Below, one piece after another: positions 24,660-32,783 of a stretch of 64,000 nt of DNA (positions are counted from its first letter, which is position 1; every line of letters starts with the position of its first letter). Source of the DNA: Archangium lansingense (GTDB lineage Bacteria > Myxococcota > Myxococcia > Myxococcales > Myxococcaceae); contig NZ_JAPNKA010000001.1 in the NCBI RefSeq assembly GCF_026626635.1, forward strand, positions 1,612,001 through 1,676,000, written 5' to 3'. The position numbers and the translations under genes are program-made. The notes beneath the pieces are model-generated. The model saw only the letters and a list, made by a program, of their open reading frames with translations, did not search any database and was not told the DNA's origin.

Positions 24660-25187
24660 CTAGTCCCCGATGCGACGCAGCTCGGCCTGGTAGCGCCGGG
24701 CGTTCTGCACGTAGTGGGGCGCGGAGTGCTCCAGCGCCAGACGCTGCTCGGGGGTCACGGTCTTGACCACCTTGGCCGGTGCACCCAGAACCAGGCTGTT
24801 GTCCGGAATCTCCACGCCCTCGGTGACGAGCGCGTGGGCGCCGATCAGACAGTTGCGGCCGATGCGGGCTCGGTTGAGCACCGTCGCGCCGATGCCGATG
24901 AGCGTCCCGTCACCCACGGTGCACCCATGCAGCATGGCTCGGTGTCCCACGGTGACGTGACGGCCCAGCTCCAACGGGATACCCGCGTCGGTGTGGAGGA
25001 TGGCGCCGTCCTGGATGTTGGTCCCCTCACCGATGGTGATGAGGTCCATGTCTCCACGAAGGACGGCGTTCCACCAGATGCTCACGTCCTTGCCCAGGCG
25101 TACCTGGCCGATGACAGAAGCGGTGGGTGCTACCCAGTACGCGCCCTCGACCTCGGGCGTCCAATCTCCCAGTGCATACAGAGGCAT
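24660..25187 (-). CDS. gamma-carbonic anhydrase family protein
   Basis: A 175-residue left-handed beta-helix protein. It carries repeated hexapeptides (ASVIGQVRLGKDVSIWWNAVLRGD, GEGTNIQDGAILHTDAG) with zinc-ligand histidines in ILHTD, TVGHRAMLHGCTVGDG. The protein ends QRLALEHSAPHYVQNARRYQAELRRI, a C-terminal helix typical of the YrdA/CaiE group. Homologues bind zinc or iron in a trimer; carbonic-anhydrase activity varies. The start MPLYALGDW is favoured because it aligns with the family N-terminus. Confidence 0.88.
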   Translation of the reverse strand: MPLYALGDWTPEVEGAYWVAPTASVIGQVRLGKDVSIWWNAVLRGDMDLITIGEGTNIQDGAILHTDAGIPLELGRHVTVGHRAMLHGCTVGDGTLIGIGATVLNRARIGRNCLIGAHALVTEGVEIPDNSLVLGAPAKVVKTVTPEQRLALEHSAPHYVQNARRYQAELRRIGD

Positions 25188-25241
25188 GCGCGGCAGCCAA
25201 GCGCGATGCGGGGTGTTCCGCAAGGGCCGTGTCGGGTGGCC

Positions 25242-25964
25242 CTATTGCGGCGAAGCCTGTGCCAGCACCTCCACCGTCGCGGAGATGACGGCCGGGGCGC
25301 TCAGCATGAGCTGGTGGGCGGGCACGAAGAAGGTGCGCTCGGTGGCTCCGGGCAGGCGCGCGCTGTCGGCCGGGACGACGGTGCTGTCCAGCGGCGTCCA
25401 GAAGGAGAAGACCTGGGTGTCTCCGAAGGGCTTCTCGCGGCGGTTCAGCTCGCGCAGGAAGGCGCTGTCCGGACGCATCTGCACCAGGGCCGGGTCCGCC
25501 TTCAGGTACGCCGCCCTCGTGCCATGGTGCGGCCCCGAGATGGAGACAAAGCGGCGCACGCGCGGCTGTCCCCCCAGCTCCTGCATCCAGTAGCGCGTGG
25601 ACAGCGTGCCCTGACTGAAGGCCACCACGTCGATGCGCTCGGCGCCGGTGCGCTTGCGCAGGCCCTCCGCCGCGCGGCGCACCTGATAGGCCATCACCTC
25701 GATGGGAAGCTGGCCGTTGTTGGGGTGCAAGCGCACCGCGTGCAGCCGCTCCTTTGGCCAGCCCGCCTCCTGGAACGCATCGAGCATCGCGAAGAAGGCA
25801 CCCGGGGTGTCATCGGTGCCGTGCACGAACAGCACGGGCACGTGCTCGGACGGCGGCGTGGGCCCCGCCTCGGGCACGGTGGCACAGCCCGTCACGACGG
25901 CGAGCAGCGCCAGCACGAGCGCCTGGCGGGCGCGTGGAGAGACGTCACGAAGGTGGGAGGACAT
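25242..25964 (-). CDS. lipoprotein lipase/esterase of the triacylglycerol lipase type
   Basis: A 240-residue lipoprotein: the N-terminal anchor LVLALLAVVTGC ends in a lipobox. The alpha/beta-hydrolase core reads VPVLFVHGTDDTPGAFF, then a lid region, AERIDVVAFSQGTLSTRYW (nucleophile elbow AFSQG) and SISGPHHGTRAAY. A later DS...VVPADS and PAHQLMLSAP supply acid and His. The GPHHGT signature matches class 2 triacylglycerol lipases. Substrate unknown. A second lipase gene follows on the same strand 36 bp upstream of its start. Confidence 0.8.
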   Translation of the reverse strand: MSSHLRDVSPRARQALVLALLAVVTGCATVPEAGPTPPSEHVPVLFVHGTDDTPGAFFAMLDAFQEAGWPKERLHAVRLHPNNGQLPIEVMAYQVRRAAEGLRKRTGAERIDVVAFSQGTLSTRYWMQELGGQPRVRRFVSISGPHHGTRAAYLKADPALVQMRPDSAFLRELNRREKPFGDTQVFSFWTPLDSTVVPADSARLPGATERTFFVPAHQLMLSAPAVISATVEVLAQASPQ

Positions 25965-26000
25965 GATGGACTCCAGGTCGACGGCTGGGTCCGCTGTGTA

Positions 26001-27134
26001 TCAGGTCTCCAGCAGGACGAAATCCACCACGGTGTTCCACAGGCGCTCGAACTGGAGCCGGCGGAAGCCGGAGCCCGAGATGAGCCAGTCCACGTGAGGG
26101 GGCCGGTGCGCCGGCTGGTCGAAGTGGCCAATGGCGTCCAGGTGGTCCGCGCGCACCGCCGTCAGCACCCGCCCGTACACCTGCGAGCGCGTCGGGACGA
26201 TGCCGTCACAGGCTTGCGGGCCCGGCATTGCTCCGTAGGCCTGCACCAGCGCCTCCGTCTGCGCCGGGGTGTGCAGGGGAATCGCCGTCAGAGGCATCCG
26301 CTGGGTTCGCCCGTAGAGAAACCCGTACACGGTGTGTGTGAGTTGCGCGTAGGGGTCCAACCCCGCGCTCAGCCGCGCGCGCAGCGACGGTGGCCGCGCC
26401 TGGGTGATGACGGAGCCGTAGCGCACTCCCGGCCGGTCGAGGGTGCTCGCGTTGAAGAGATCAATACCCTCGGGGGTGAGCTGGGGGATGAGCGAGGCGT
26501 CGTTGGTTACGTCACCCAGGAAGCGGACGAGGTCTTCCCGGCGCTCGACGGAGAAGTCCCCCAGGAGCTGCTCGAAGAGCTGGTCCAGGAGCGTGGGGCG
26601 GAAGCCGAGCTGCTCGTCCCAGCGCGTCAGGAGGCTCCCGAGCCGGAATGCCACGGTCAACGGCAGCCGGCCGAAGCGCAGCACGTACACGGTGAAGAGC
26701 GACAGCAGCTGCAACAGCTTCTGCCCGAAGAGGCCCAGGAAGAAGGACGCCAGCGGGGTGCCCGAGTGCGGCGTGGACACCGTCACCACCGTGCGGACCC
26801 GGCGGGCGTAGGGCTCCACGTCGATGTCGTCGCCCAGCAAGGCGCCCGGACTGACGAGCAGTCGCGAGTCCAACCCTCCAGTGGAGTGGCCAATGAGGTG
26901 GATGGGGCCGTCGTCGTCCTTCGCGCTCGCCTCGATGGCCTTGAAGAGGTCCGCGGCGCGCGTGCGGATGGAGCCGGTGGGGTGCGAGAGCACCTGTACC
27001 ACCTCGACCTCCACGCCGCGGCGCGCCATCTCCGTCACGAAGTAGTCGCGCACGTGCCCGAAGTAGAGCAGCTCTCCCAGGTTGGCGAAGCCGAAGAAGC
27101 CGGGGACCAGGTAGATGTGGTGCTTCGTCGCCAT
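26001..27134 (-). CDS. triacylglycerol lipase-like alpha/beta hydrolase
   Basis: A 377-residue hydrolase without signal peptide. The opening HHIYLVPGFFGFANLGELLYF, then IHLIGHSTGGLDSRLL (nucleophile elbow GHSTGG) and TVVTVSTPHSGTPLASF follow the lipase order; the acid and His lie in CDGIVPTRSQ and DHLDAIGHFDQP. The STPHSGTPLA segment is the lipase consensus after the nucleophile. The region between (about residues 140-220) is helical and hydrophobic and may be a lid. It starts 36 bp before the smaller lipase gene and may share its transcript. It is divergent from the S46 peptidase gene. Confidence 0.8.
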   Translation of the reverse strand: MATKHHIYLVPGFFGFANLGELLYFGHVRDYFVTEMARRGVEVEVVQVLSHPTGSIRTRAADLFKAIEASAKDDDGPIHLIGHSTGGLDSRLLVSPGALLGDDIDVEPYARRVRTVVTVSTPHSGTPLASFFLGLFGQKLLQLLSLFTVYVLRFGRLPLTVAFRLGSLLTRWDEQLGFRPTLLDQLFEQLLGDFSVERREDLVRFLGDVTNDASLIPQLTPEGIDLFNASTLDRPGVRYGSVITQARPPSLRARLSAGLDPYAQLTHTVYGFLYGRTQRMPLTAIPLHTPAQTEALVQAYGAMPGPQACDGIVPTRSQVYGRVLTAVRADHLDAIGHFDQPAHRPPHVDWLISGSGFRRLQFERLWNTVVDFVLLET

Positions 27135-27266
27135 TGGGCCCAACCTTCCGCAGTCCCCGCCTCTAACTCAAGCCCGACGTGCATCCCTCCGTCCGCTCGG
27201 GTTGACGACGCGCCACTCCCGGGCCACAACCGGGCCCCTCTCCCTCCCTGGAAGGAACGTCTGCCC

Positions 27267-29324
27267 GTGCAACGATTGCTCGCCCTTGGCCTGCTCCTGT
27301 CCCTCCCCGCCGCCGCGGAGGAGGGGATGTGGACCTATGACGCCTTTCCCCGCGCCGCCGTGAAGGCCGCCTATGGTTTCGAGCCTTCGCAGGAATGGTT
27401 GGATTCCCTGAGATTGTCCTCCGTCCGGCTGGCCGGCGGGTGCTCGGCGAGCTTCGTGTCGCCGGATGGTCTGGTGATGACCAACCACCATTGTATCCGC
27501 TCCTGTGTGCAGGACCTGTCCTCTCCGAAGCGCGATTACCTGGCCACGGGCTTTCTCGCGAAGGAGCTGAAGGACGAGCTGCGCTGCCCCAAGGTGGAGG
27601 CCAACCAGCTCATGAAGATGACGGATGTCACCGCGCGCCTCCAGGGCGCCACGAAGGGCTTGAGCGGCGCGGCCTTCAACACCGCCCTCAAGGCGGAGAT
27701 GTCGACCATCGAGAGCGAGTGCGCCACCGGGCCCGAGGTGCGCTGTGACGTGGTGACGCTCTTCAACGGCGGCAAGTACCACCTCTACCAGTACCGCCGC
27801 TTCCAGGACGTGCGCCTGGCCTTCGCCCCCGAGTTCTCCATGGCGGCCTTCGGCGGGGACGCGGACAACTTCCACTTCCCGCGCTTCGGCTTCGACGCGG
27901 CCTTCCTGCGCGTATGGGACTCCAAGGGCCAGCCGCTGAAGACGGAGCACTACCTGCCCTGGGCCAAGGAAGGCACGAAGGAGGGGGACCTGGTCTTTGT
28001 CTCTGGCCACCCCGGTGCCACCCAGCGGCAACTCACCGTGGCGGAGCTGGAGTTCCAGCGCGATGTGGCGCTGCCGTTCCAACTGCTGTTCCTGGCGGAG
28101 CGGCGCGGCATGCTGCGGGAGTTCGCCTCGGCCACGCCGGAGCGTTTCCGCACCACGCGGGCGCGGCTGCGCTCGGTGGAGAACGCGCTGAAGGCGCTGC
28201 GTGGCCGGCACCAGGCCCTGGCCGAGCCCTCGCTGCTCGCCGACAAGCGCAAGGCCGAGGCGGAGCTCCGGGCGAAGGTGGAGGCGGATCCGAAGCTGAA
28301 GGCCACCACCGCGGGCTCCTGGGACGCCATCGCTCGCGCTCTGGACACCTACAGGCCTCTGCTGGCCGAGTACCGGCTGAAGGAGGACGGTTATGGTTTC
28401 CCGTCCGAGCTCTTCGACATCGCGCAGAATCTGGTGCGCGCAGCGGAGGAGCAGCCCAAGCCCAACCCGGAGCGGCTGCGCGAGTACACGGATGGGCAGC
28501 TCCCCGGCCTGCGTCAGGGGCTGCTGCGCGATGCCCCCATTCCCGCGGAGCTGGAGGTGGTCTCGCTCACCTTCGGCTTCAACAAGCTGCGCGAGACGCT
28601 CGGTGCGGATGACCCGTTCGTGCAGACGGTGCTCGGCCGCGAGGCCCCGGAGGAGCTGGCGCGCGCGCTGGTGAAGGGCACGAAGCTCTTCGAGGTGAAG
28701 GAGCGTCAGCGGCTGCTCGAGGGCGGCAAGGCGGCGGTGGAGGCCTCGAAGGATCCGATGATTCTGCTGGCGCGCCGGGTGGACGCGCAGGCCCGCGAGG
28801 TGCGCAAGCGCTACGAGGACACGGTGGAGTCGGTGCTGAAGAAGAATGGCGAGCTGCTCGCGCAGGCGCGGCTGGCGGCCCATGGCACCACGGGCTACCC
28901 GGATGCCACCTTCACCCTGCGCCTCAACTACGGCACGGTGAAGGGCTGGGAGGAGAACGGGCGCATGGTGCCGCCGGTGACGACGTTCGCCGGCGCCTAC
29001 GGCCGTCACACGGGCAAGGAGCCCTTCCGGCTGCCGGACTCGTGGATGAAGGCCCAGGGCAAGGTGCCCGGTGAGACGCCCTTCGACGTGGCCACCACCA
29101 ACGACATCATCGGCGGCAACTCGGGCTCGCCCATGGTGGATCGTGAGGGCCGCGTGGTGGGGCTCATCTTCGATGGCAACCTGCACTCATTGGGCGGCGA
29201 GTACGCCTATGTGCCGGAGAACAACCGCGCGGTGGGCGTACATGGCGAGGGGTTGCTGCAAGCCCTCGAGCACATCTACGGCGCCGGGCGGCTCGTGAAG
29301 GAGCTGCGCGCCCATCAGCGCTGA
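27267..29324 (+). CDS. S46 family dipeptidyl-peptidase (DPP7/DPP11-like)
   Basis: A 685-residue periplasmic serine peptidase. It starts at a GTG with GGAAGGA upstream, followed by a signal peptide (LLALGLLLSLPAAA). Typical S46 order: GGCSASFVSPDGLVMTNHHCIRSC (catalytic His), FGGDADNFHFPRFGFD (catalytic Asp), and NDIIGGNSGSPMVDREGRVVGLIFDGN (catalytic Ser). The domain between is the alpha-helical lid. S46 enzymes cut dipeptides from peptide N-termini; the residue that sets specificity cannot be read by eye. About 850 codons of open antisense frame run into it from the left and are not coding. Confidence 0.92.
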   Translation: MQRLLALGLLLSLPAAAEEGMWTYDAFPRAAVKAAYGFEPSQEWLDSLRLSSVRLAGGCSASFVSPDGLVMTNHHCIRSCVQDLSSPKRDYLATGFLAKELKDELRCPKVEANQLMKMTDVTARLQGATKGLSGAAFNTALKAEMSTIESECATGPEVRCDVVTLFNGGKYHLYQYRRFQDVRLAFAPEFSMAAFGGDADNFHFPRFGFDAAFLRVWDSKGQPLKTEHYLPWAKEGTKEGDLVFVSGHPGATQRQLTVAELEFQRDVALPFQLLFLAERRGMLREFASATPERFRTTRARLRSVENALKALRGRHQALAEPSLLADKRKAEAELRAKVEADPKLKATTAGSWDAIARALDTYRPLLAEYRLKEDGYGFPSELFDIAQNLVRAAEEQPKPNPERLREYTDGQLPGLRQGLLRDAPIPAELEVVSLTFGFNKLRETLGADDPFVQTVLGREAPEELARALVKGTKLFEVKERQRLLEGGKAAVEASKDPMILLARRVDAQAREVRKRYEDTVESVLKKNGELLAQARLAAHGTTGYPDATFTLRLNYGTVKGWEENGRMVPPVTTFAGAYGRHTGKEPFRLPDSWMKAQGKVPGETPFDVATTNDIIGGNSGSPMVDREGRVVGLIFDGNLHSLGGEYAYVPENNRAVGVHGEGLLQALEHIYGAGRLVKELRAHQR

Positions 29325-29336
29325 GCCTCGCTCCTC

Positions 29337-29388
29337 TCAATTTCTTCCCTCAATTTCTTCCCTCAATCCCTTCCCTCAATCCCTTCCC
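29337..29388. repeat. four tandem 13-bp repeats (TCAATTTCTTCCC)
   Basis: Four consecutive 13-base units; the first two read TCAATTTCTTCCC and the last two TCAATCCCTTCCC. They begin thirteen bases after the S46 peptidase stop and run directly into the palindromic element. They are too short and lack spacers to be a CRISPR array. Confidence 0.85.
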
Positions 29389-29505
29389 TCTCCCCCCGGG
29401 AGAGGGTCAGGGTGAGGGTATCGGGGCCCACGGGTTGAACCCGTGTGGATGCGAACCCGAGTCCACGAGATACCCTCACCCCGTCCCTCTCCCGGGGGGA
29501 GAGGG
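29386..29505. repeat. REP/BIME-like palindromic element
   Basis: Two 37-base arms (29386-29422 and 29469-29505) are inverted copies differing at three bases. Each arm contains its own palindrome (CTCTCCC...GGGAGAG type). The middle holds further hairpins, including CACGGGT-TGA-ACCCGTG. This gives a compound cruciform about 120 bp long. Such GAGGGTATC/GGGAGAGGG palindromes occur as dispersed intergenic repeats in many proteobacteria and are probably mobilised by a RAYT-type enzyme elsewhere. It may act as a transcription or mRNA boundary between the convergent S46 and OsmC genes. Confidence 0.8.
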
Positions 29506-29598
29506 GAAATGTGCTTGGGGAAATGTGCTTGGGGAAATGTTTGGGGAGATGTGTTTGGGGAAATGTGCTTGGGGAGATGTGCTTGAGCAAATGTGCTC
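29503..29598. repeat. seven tandem 12-14-bp repeats (GGGGAAATGTGCTT)
   Basis: Seven units with consensus GGGGAAATGTGCTT; the third is two bases short, and the last is degenerate (GAGCAAATGTGCTC) and overlaps the OsmC stop codon. They start at the right arm of the palindromic element. Slippage here would alter the distance to, and could touch, the OsmC 3' end. Confidence 0.85.
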
Positions 29599-30136
29599 AG
29601 GCGGCCACGTTGCTGTTCAGCTTCATGACGCGGCCGGAGATGGCGGTCGGGTTGAGGATGTTGTCGAACATCGGGCTGGTCTTCTCCGTCGCCATGCGAA
29701 TCTCCTCCAGCGTGGCGGCATCCGCGTCCGTGTCCACCTCCACGGTGTACTGGAGCTCGGAGAAGCCCGCGCGCACCTTCGGGTCCAGGTTCAGATAGCC
29801 CCTCAGGTCAAACGGCGCGCTCACCTTGATGCGCAGGTTGCGGTAGTCCAGGCCGCGCATCCGCGCCTGCGTTACCCAGCCAATTGTCAGACACGTGCCC
29901 AGCGCGGCCAGCAGTAGTTCCATCGGATCGATGTGCTGGTCCTTGCCACCCAGCGCCGTGGGCTCGTCCGTCTCCAGGGTGAAGCTGCGAGCCCGCGTTA
30001 CCGCCTGGGCCCCATCACGCCACTCCGTCACCGTCTCGAAACGGCCCTTGCCCGCCTCTGGGTTGGCCGACACGTGCGCCTTCGTCTTCTGGAACGTGTC
30101 GAGGTCGAGCGTGCAGCAGCTGCCGAGGTTGTCCAT
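29597..30136 (-). CDS. OsmC family protein
   Basis: A 179-residue OsmC/Ohr-fold protein. DPMELLLAALGTCLTIGWVTQARMRGL carries the conserved G-T-C with the C-terminal peroxidatic Cys of the family; the first Cys, expected near RARSFTLETDEP, is not seen. Thus it fits the broader OsmC-like group rather than classic Ohr peroxidases. The N-terminus begins MDNLGSCCTLDLD. The stop codon lies inside the tandem-repeat array. A peroxide-defence role is possible, but other reductase functions are known. Confidence 0.8.
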   Translation of the reverse strand: MDNLGSCCTLDLDTFQKTKAHVSANPEAGKGRFETVTEWRDGAQAVTRARSFTLETDEPTALGGKDQHIDPMELLLAALGTCLTIGWVTQARMRGLDYRNLRIKVSAPFDLRGYLNLDPKVRAGFSELQYTVEVDTDADAATLEEIRMATEKTSPMFDNILNPTAISGRVMKLNSNVAA

Positions 30137-30245
30137 GGCTGTCTCCAGATGTTCGAGGGGCCATCGACGCTAGGTCGGTGCCATTCCGAGCCGCAAGCCA
30201 TCCACCGGTTGGGGGTGCTCCGTGACGGATGCTGCCAGGCACGTG

Positions 30246-30641
30246 TCACAGCGCGCGGCGGTTTCCACTTGGAGTAGCCCAGGCCCAGTAGAGAAGGGTG
30301 CCCAGCACTCCCGCCCAGGGCACGTAGGGCGCTCCTGCGAGCACTCCGTCCAGGCACAGGCGGATGCGGCACTCGGGCCGGTCCAGCGTGGAGCATGCAC
30401 CCAGCAGCAGCGGCACGTGGCAGGCGATGTAGCCCATGCCCAGCCCTCGAATCACATCCCCGCGCACCCACCGGCGTGTCAGCACTCGCCACAGCGTGGG
30501 CAGCACCACCAATGTCGCCAGCGCGGCGAGCACCAGCTTCTGTTGCCGGGCCTGGGTGGCCACCCACAGCACTCCCGCCGTCACCAGCAGCGGCGGCCAG
30601 AGCGGGGCGTGTGCGTCCTGTTCGTCCTCGGGTGCCGACAT
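30246..30641 (-). CDS. hypothetical membrane protein
   Basis: A 131-residue protein with about four hydrophobic helices: LWPPLLVTAGVLWVAT, LVLAALATLVVLPTLW, GMGYIACHVPLLLGAC and VPWAGVLGTLLYWAW. Cysteines lie in the two interhelix loops (STLDRPECRIRLCLDG). The ATG MSAPEDEQ was chosen over one six codons upstream. No family recognised. It is divergent from the cyclase gene with a 230-bp intergenic region holding a palindrome. Confidence 0.65.
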   Translation of the reverse strand: MSAPEDEQDAHAPLWPPLLVTAGVLWVATQARQQKLVLAALATLVVLPTLWRVLTRRWVRGDVIRGLGMGYIACHVPLLLGACSTLDRPECRIRLCLDGVLAGAPYVPWAGVLGTLLYWAWATPSGNRRAL

Positions 30642-30740
30642 GGGTGCAGGCTCGCCCACAACAGTAACAGGGCGACACTCTCGTGACGCCCGATGTCTCC
30701 TCGTAGACCCTCGCTCTCGCCGTACGTTGTGCGCTGCGTC

Positions 30741-30763
30741 AGGAATGAATTACTCTCATTCCT
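30741..30763. promoter_or_regulatory. perfect 8-bp inverted repeat (AGGAATGA-N7-TCATTCCT)
   Basis: An exact inverted repeat of 8+8 bases with a 7-base spacer, located between the divergent membrane-protein gene and the class III cyclase gene. The arm sequence, spacing and AT-rich centre are those of an operator for a dimeric regulator. Its factor is unknown; no promoter boxes were assigned. Confidence 0.45.
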
Positions 30764-30874
30764 ACCAGCAGGTGGGATTAGGCGCGGCTGTCGGGCTGCC
30801 CTCCGGCGGGCCAGGCGAGTGTCACTAGGGTAACATTCGCGGCTGTCAGGTGGGGGGGAGAAGGAGACGCGTTG

Positions 30875-31471
30875 ATGATGGCGGAAGTGCCGCAACCGGA
30901 ACCCAGGAAAGTAGCGGCCATCATGTTCACGGACATGGTGGAGCTCAGCCCCGAGGCCCGGCGGGACGAAGCGCTCAACAACGAGCTGCGCCAGGAGCAT
31001 GGCCGGCTGGTGCGCGGGCTTCTCACCGGTCATGGGGGACGCGAAATCAAGCAGCTGGAGGATGGCTTCCTCGTCGAGTTCGACGAAGCCCTGCCCGCGG
31101 TGGCATGTGCACTGGAACTCCAGTCGGCGTTGTGTGCGCGCAACGAATGCGTGCCGCAGACGCGCCGGGTGGAGCTGCGCATCGGCATCCACCTGGGCTC
31201 GGTGGTGCACCGGGACGGAGACATCTTCGGCGAGGGCGTCAACGTGGCCGCCCGGCTGGAGTCACTCGCCCGGCCCGGCTCCCTCTACGTCAGCGAGCCG
31301 GTGGTGCAGCAGGTGCAGAGCCAGGTGATGGCTCCCGTGGTGCGCCTGGGCCGGGGAGATTTGAAGAACATCCGCCTGCCAGTGCCCGTCTACCGCATTG
31401 ATCCGCCCGTGCGCCGACGCCGTGGCTCGTGGATGTCGCGCCTGCGCAACCTGCTCCGCCCCGCGAGCTGA
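30875..31471 (+). CDS. class III adenylate/guanylate cyclase-like protein
   Basis: A 198-residue soluble cyclase homology domain. VAAIMFTDMVELS carries the first metal Asp; REIKQLEDGFLVEF includes the second metal Asp in an EDG form and the base-contacting Lys; RIGIHLGSVVHRDGDIFGEGVNVAARLESLARPG holds the transition-state Asn and Arg. All catalytic positions read by eye are present, so cyclase activity is possible. It has no membrane or sensor domain, and ends in a basic tail (RRRRGSWMSRLRNLL) that might bind membrane. AAGGAG precedes the chosen ATG. Confidence 0.85.
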   Translation: MMAEVPQPEPRKVAAIMFTDMVELSPEARRDEALNNELRQEHGRLVRGLLTGHGGREIKQLEDGFLVEFDEALPAVACALELQSALCARNECVPQTRRVELRIGIHLGSVVHRDGDIFGEGVNVAARLESLARPGSLYVSEPVVQQVQSQVMAPVVRLGRGDLKNIRLPVPVYRIDPPVRRRRGSWMSRLRNLLRPAS

Positions 31472-31510
31472 GACCTCGCGCGGGACGGGGGCGCTATATG
31501 GTGCGCCCCC

Positions 31511-32164
31511 ATGAAAGAGCTCACCCTCGTCGTCGCCTCGAAGAACTACTCCTCCTGGTCGCTGCGGCCTTATCTCGCGCTCGCCCATACTGGGCAGCCC
31601 TTCCGCGAGGTGGTGGTGCCGCTGGGCCAGGCGGACACCGCCGCGAACATCGCGAAGTACTCGCCCAGTGGCCGGGTGCCGGCGCTGCAGCACGGCGAGC
31701 TCGTCATCTGGGACTCGCTGGCCATCTGCGAGTACCTGGCCGAGCAGTTTCCCCAGGCGAAGCTGTGGCCCCAGGACACCGCTGCTCGCGCCCTGGCCCG
31801 CTCCGTCACCGCGGAGATGCACTCGAGCTTCACCCACCTGCGCAACCACATGTCGATGAACCTCCGCGCCCGCCTGCCTGGCGAGGGCCGCGCTCCCGGC
31901 GTCAGCGAGGACATCGCGCGCATCACCTCGCTGTGGAAGGAGTGCCGCTCGCGCTTTGGCCAGGGCGGGCCGTTCCTCTTTGGCGCCTTCTCCATCGCGG
32001 ATGCCTTCTACGCGCCCGTCGTCACGCGCTTCGTCACCTACGATGTGGCGCTGGACGCGGAGTGCGCCGCCTACCGGGATGCGGTGCTCGCCCTGCCGGC
32101 GATGAAGGCCTGGACGGAGGCCGCTCTCCACGAGCCCCCCGTGGCGCGCTACGAGAAGAAGTAG
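31511..32164 (+). CDS. glutathione S-transferase family protein
   Basis: A 217-residue protein with an N-terminal thioredoxin-fold domain (LVVASKNYSSWSLRPYLALAHTG, with the Ser at the active-site position, and GRVPALQHGELVIWDSLAICEYLAE) and a helical C-terminal domain (GAFSIADAFYAPVVTRF). The 'NYSSWSLRPYL' signature is typical of a Beta/Zeta-like bacterial subgroup. The cis-Pro VPAL and the DSxAI glutathione contact are present. Substrate unknown. It is convergent with the HAD phosphatase gene, with 6 bp between stops. Confidence 0.88.
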   Translation: MKELTLVVASKNYSSWSLRPYLALAHTGQPFREVVVPLGQADTAANIAKYSPSGRVPALQHGELVIWDSLAICEYLAEQFPQAKLWPQDTAARALARSVTAEMHSSFTHLRNHMSMNLRARLPGEGRAPGVSEDIARITSLWKECRSRFGQGGPFLFGAFSIADAFYAPVVTRFVTYDVALDAECAAYRDAVLALPAMKAWTEAALHEPPVARYEKK

Positions 32165-32170
32165 CCGTCC

Positions 32171-32773
32171 CTACAGTCCGAGCGCCTTCAGCTGTGCGTC
32201 GAAGGACGCGGCGGTGGTGAAGAGGTGGCCGCGAATGCCCAGCGCGTTCGCGGCCTGGACGAACTCGGGCAGGTCGTCGAAGAAGGCGGCCTCGTGTGGC
32301 TCGCAGCCCGCGTGCCGGAGTGCCTCCTGGTAGATGGCGGGCTCGGGCTTCACGTGGCCCACCTCGCAGCTGAGCACCAGGTGGTCGAAGCGCTCCAGCA
32401 CCGGCAGCCTCGGCCGCAGCCAGGCCGCATGCAGCACGTTGGTGTTGGACAGCAGCACCAGCTTCACCCGCCCCACCAGCCCCTCCACGCGAGGCAGCAC
32501 TGCCTCGTGGACGGTGAAGTGGCTGCTCCACAGGGCGTTGAACTCCTCGGCCGGTATCTCCACCCCCAGCGCGCCGCACACGTCGCGCCGGATGCCCTCG
32601 GCGCCTAGCAGGCCCCGGTTGGCCGCCGTCCAGCCCGCGCCCGACAGCCGCTGCTCTGCCTCCGCGGGCGGCAGTCCTGCCCTCGCCGCCAGCCTGCGGA
32701 ACAGCAGGCTGTTGTCGTGGAAGACCAGGACGTTGCCCAGGTCGAGGATGACGGCGCGGGGCGGAGGGCTCAT
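32171..32773 (-). CDS. HAD-superfamily (HAD-IA) hydrolase
   Basis: A 200-residue phosphatase-like protein. Motif I is VILDLGNVLV (nucleophile Asp), motif II LVLLSNTN, motif III Lys in GHVKPEP and motif IV FFDDLPEFV. The general-acid Asp two residues after the nucleophile is replaced by Gly (D-L-G), as in many HAD-IA YihX/epoxide-hydrolase-type members. The helical cap lies between motifs I and II. Likely a phosphatase on a small phosphorylated metabolite. Confidence 0.85.
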   Translation of the reverse strand: MSPPPRAVILDLGNVLVFHDNSLLFRRLAARAGLPPAEAEQRLSGAGWTAANRGLLGAEGIRRDVCGALGVEIPAEEFNALWSSHFTVHEAVLPRVEGLVGRVKLVLLSNTNVLHAAWLRPRLPVLERFDHLVLSCEVGHVKPEPAIYQEALRHAGCEPHEAAFFDDLPEFVQAANALGIRGHLFTTAASFDAQLKALGL

Positions 32774-32783
32774 GGGCCCGGGG

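Noticed and set aside
24714..27266. About 850 codons of open plus-strand frame leading into the S46 peptidase gene
   Set aside because: It lies antisense to four well-supported minus-strand genes, has the Arg/Gly/His-rich composition of a high-GC shadow frame, and the peptidase has its own GTG, ribosome binding site and signal peptide.
29363..29590. Small reading frames with LTLTLSRGERE-like peptides
   Set aside because: They are translations of the palindromic element, a well-known source of false small proteins.
29503..29598. Possible CRISPR array
   Set aside because: Units are 12-14 bp and directly adjacent without spacers; no cas gene is nearby.
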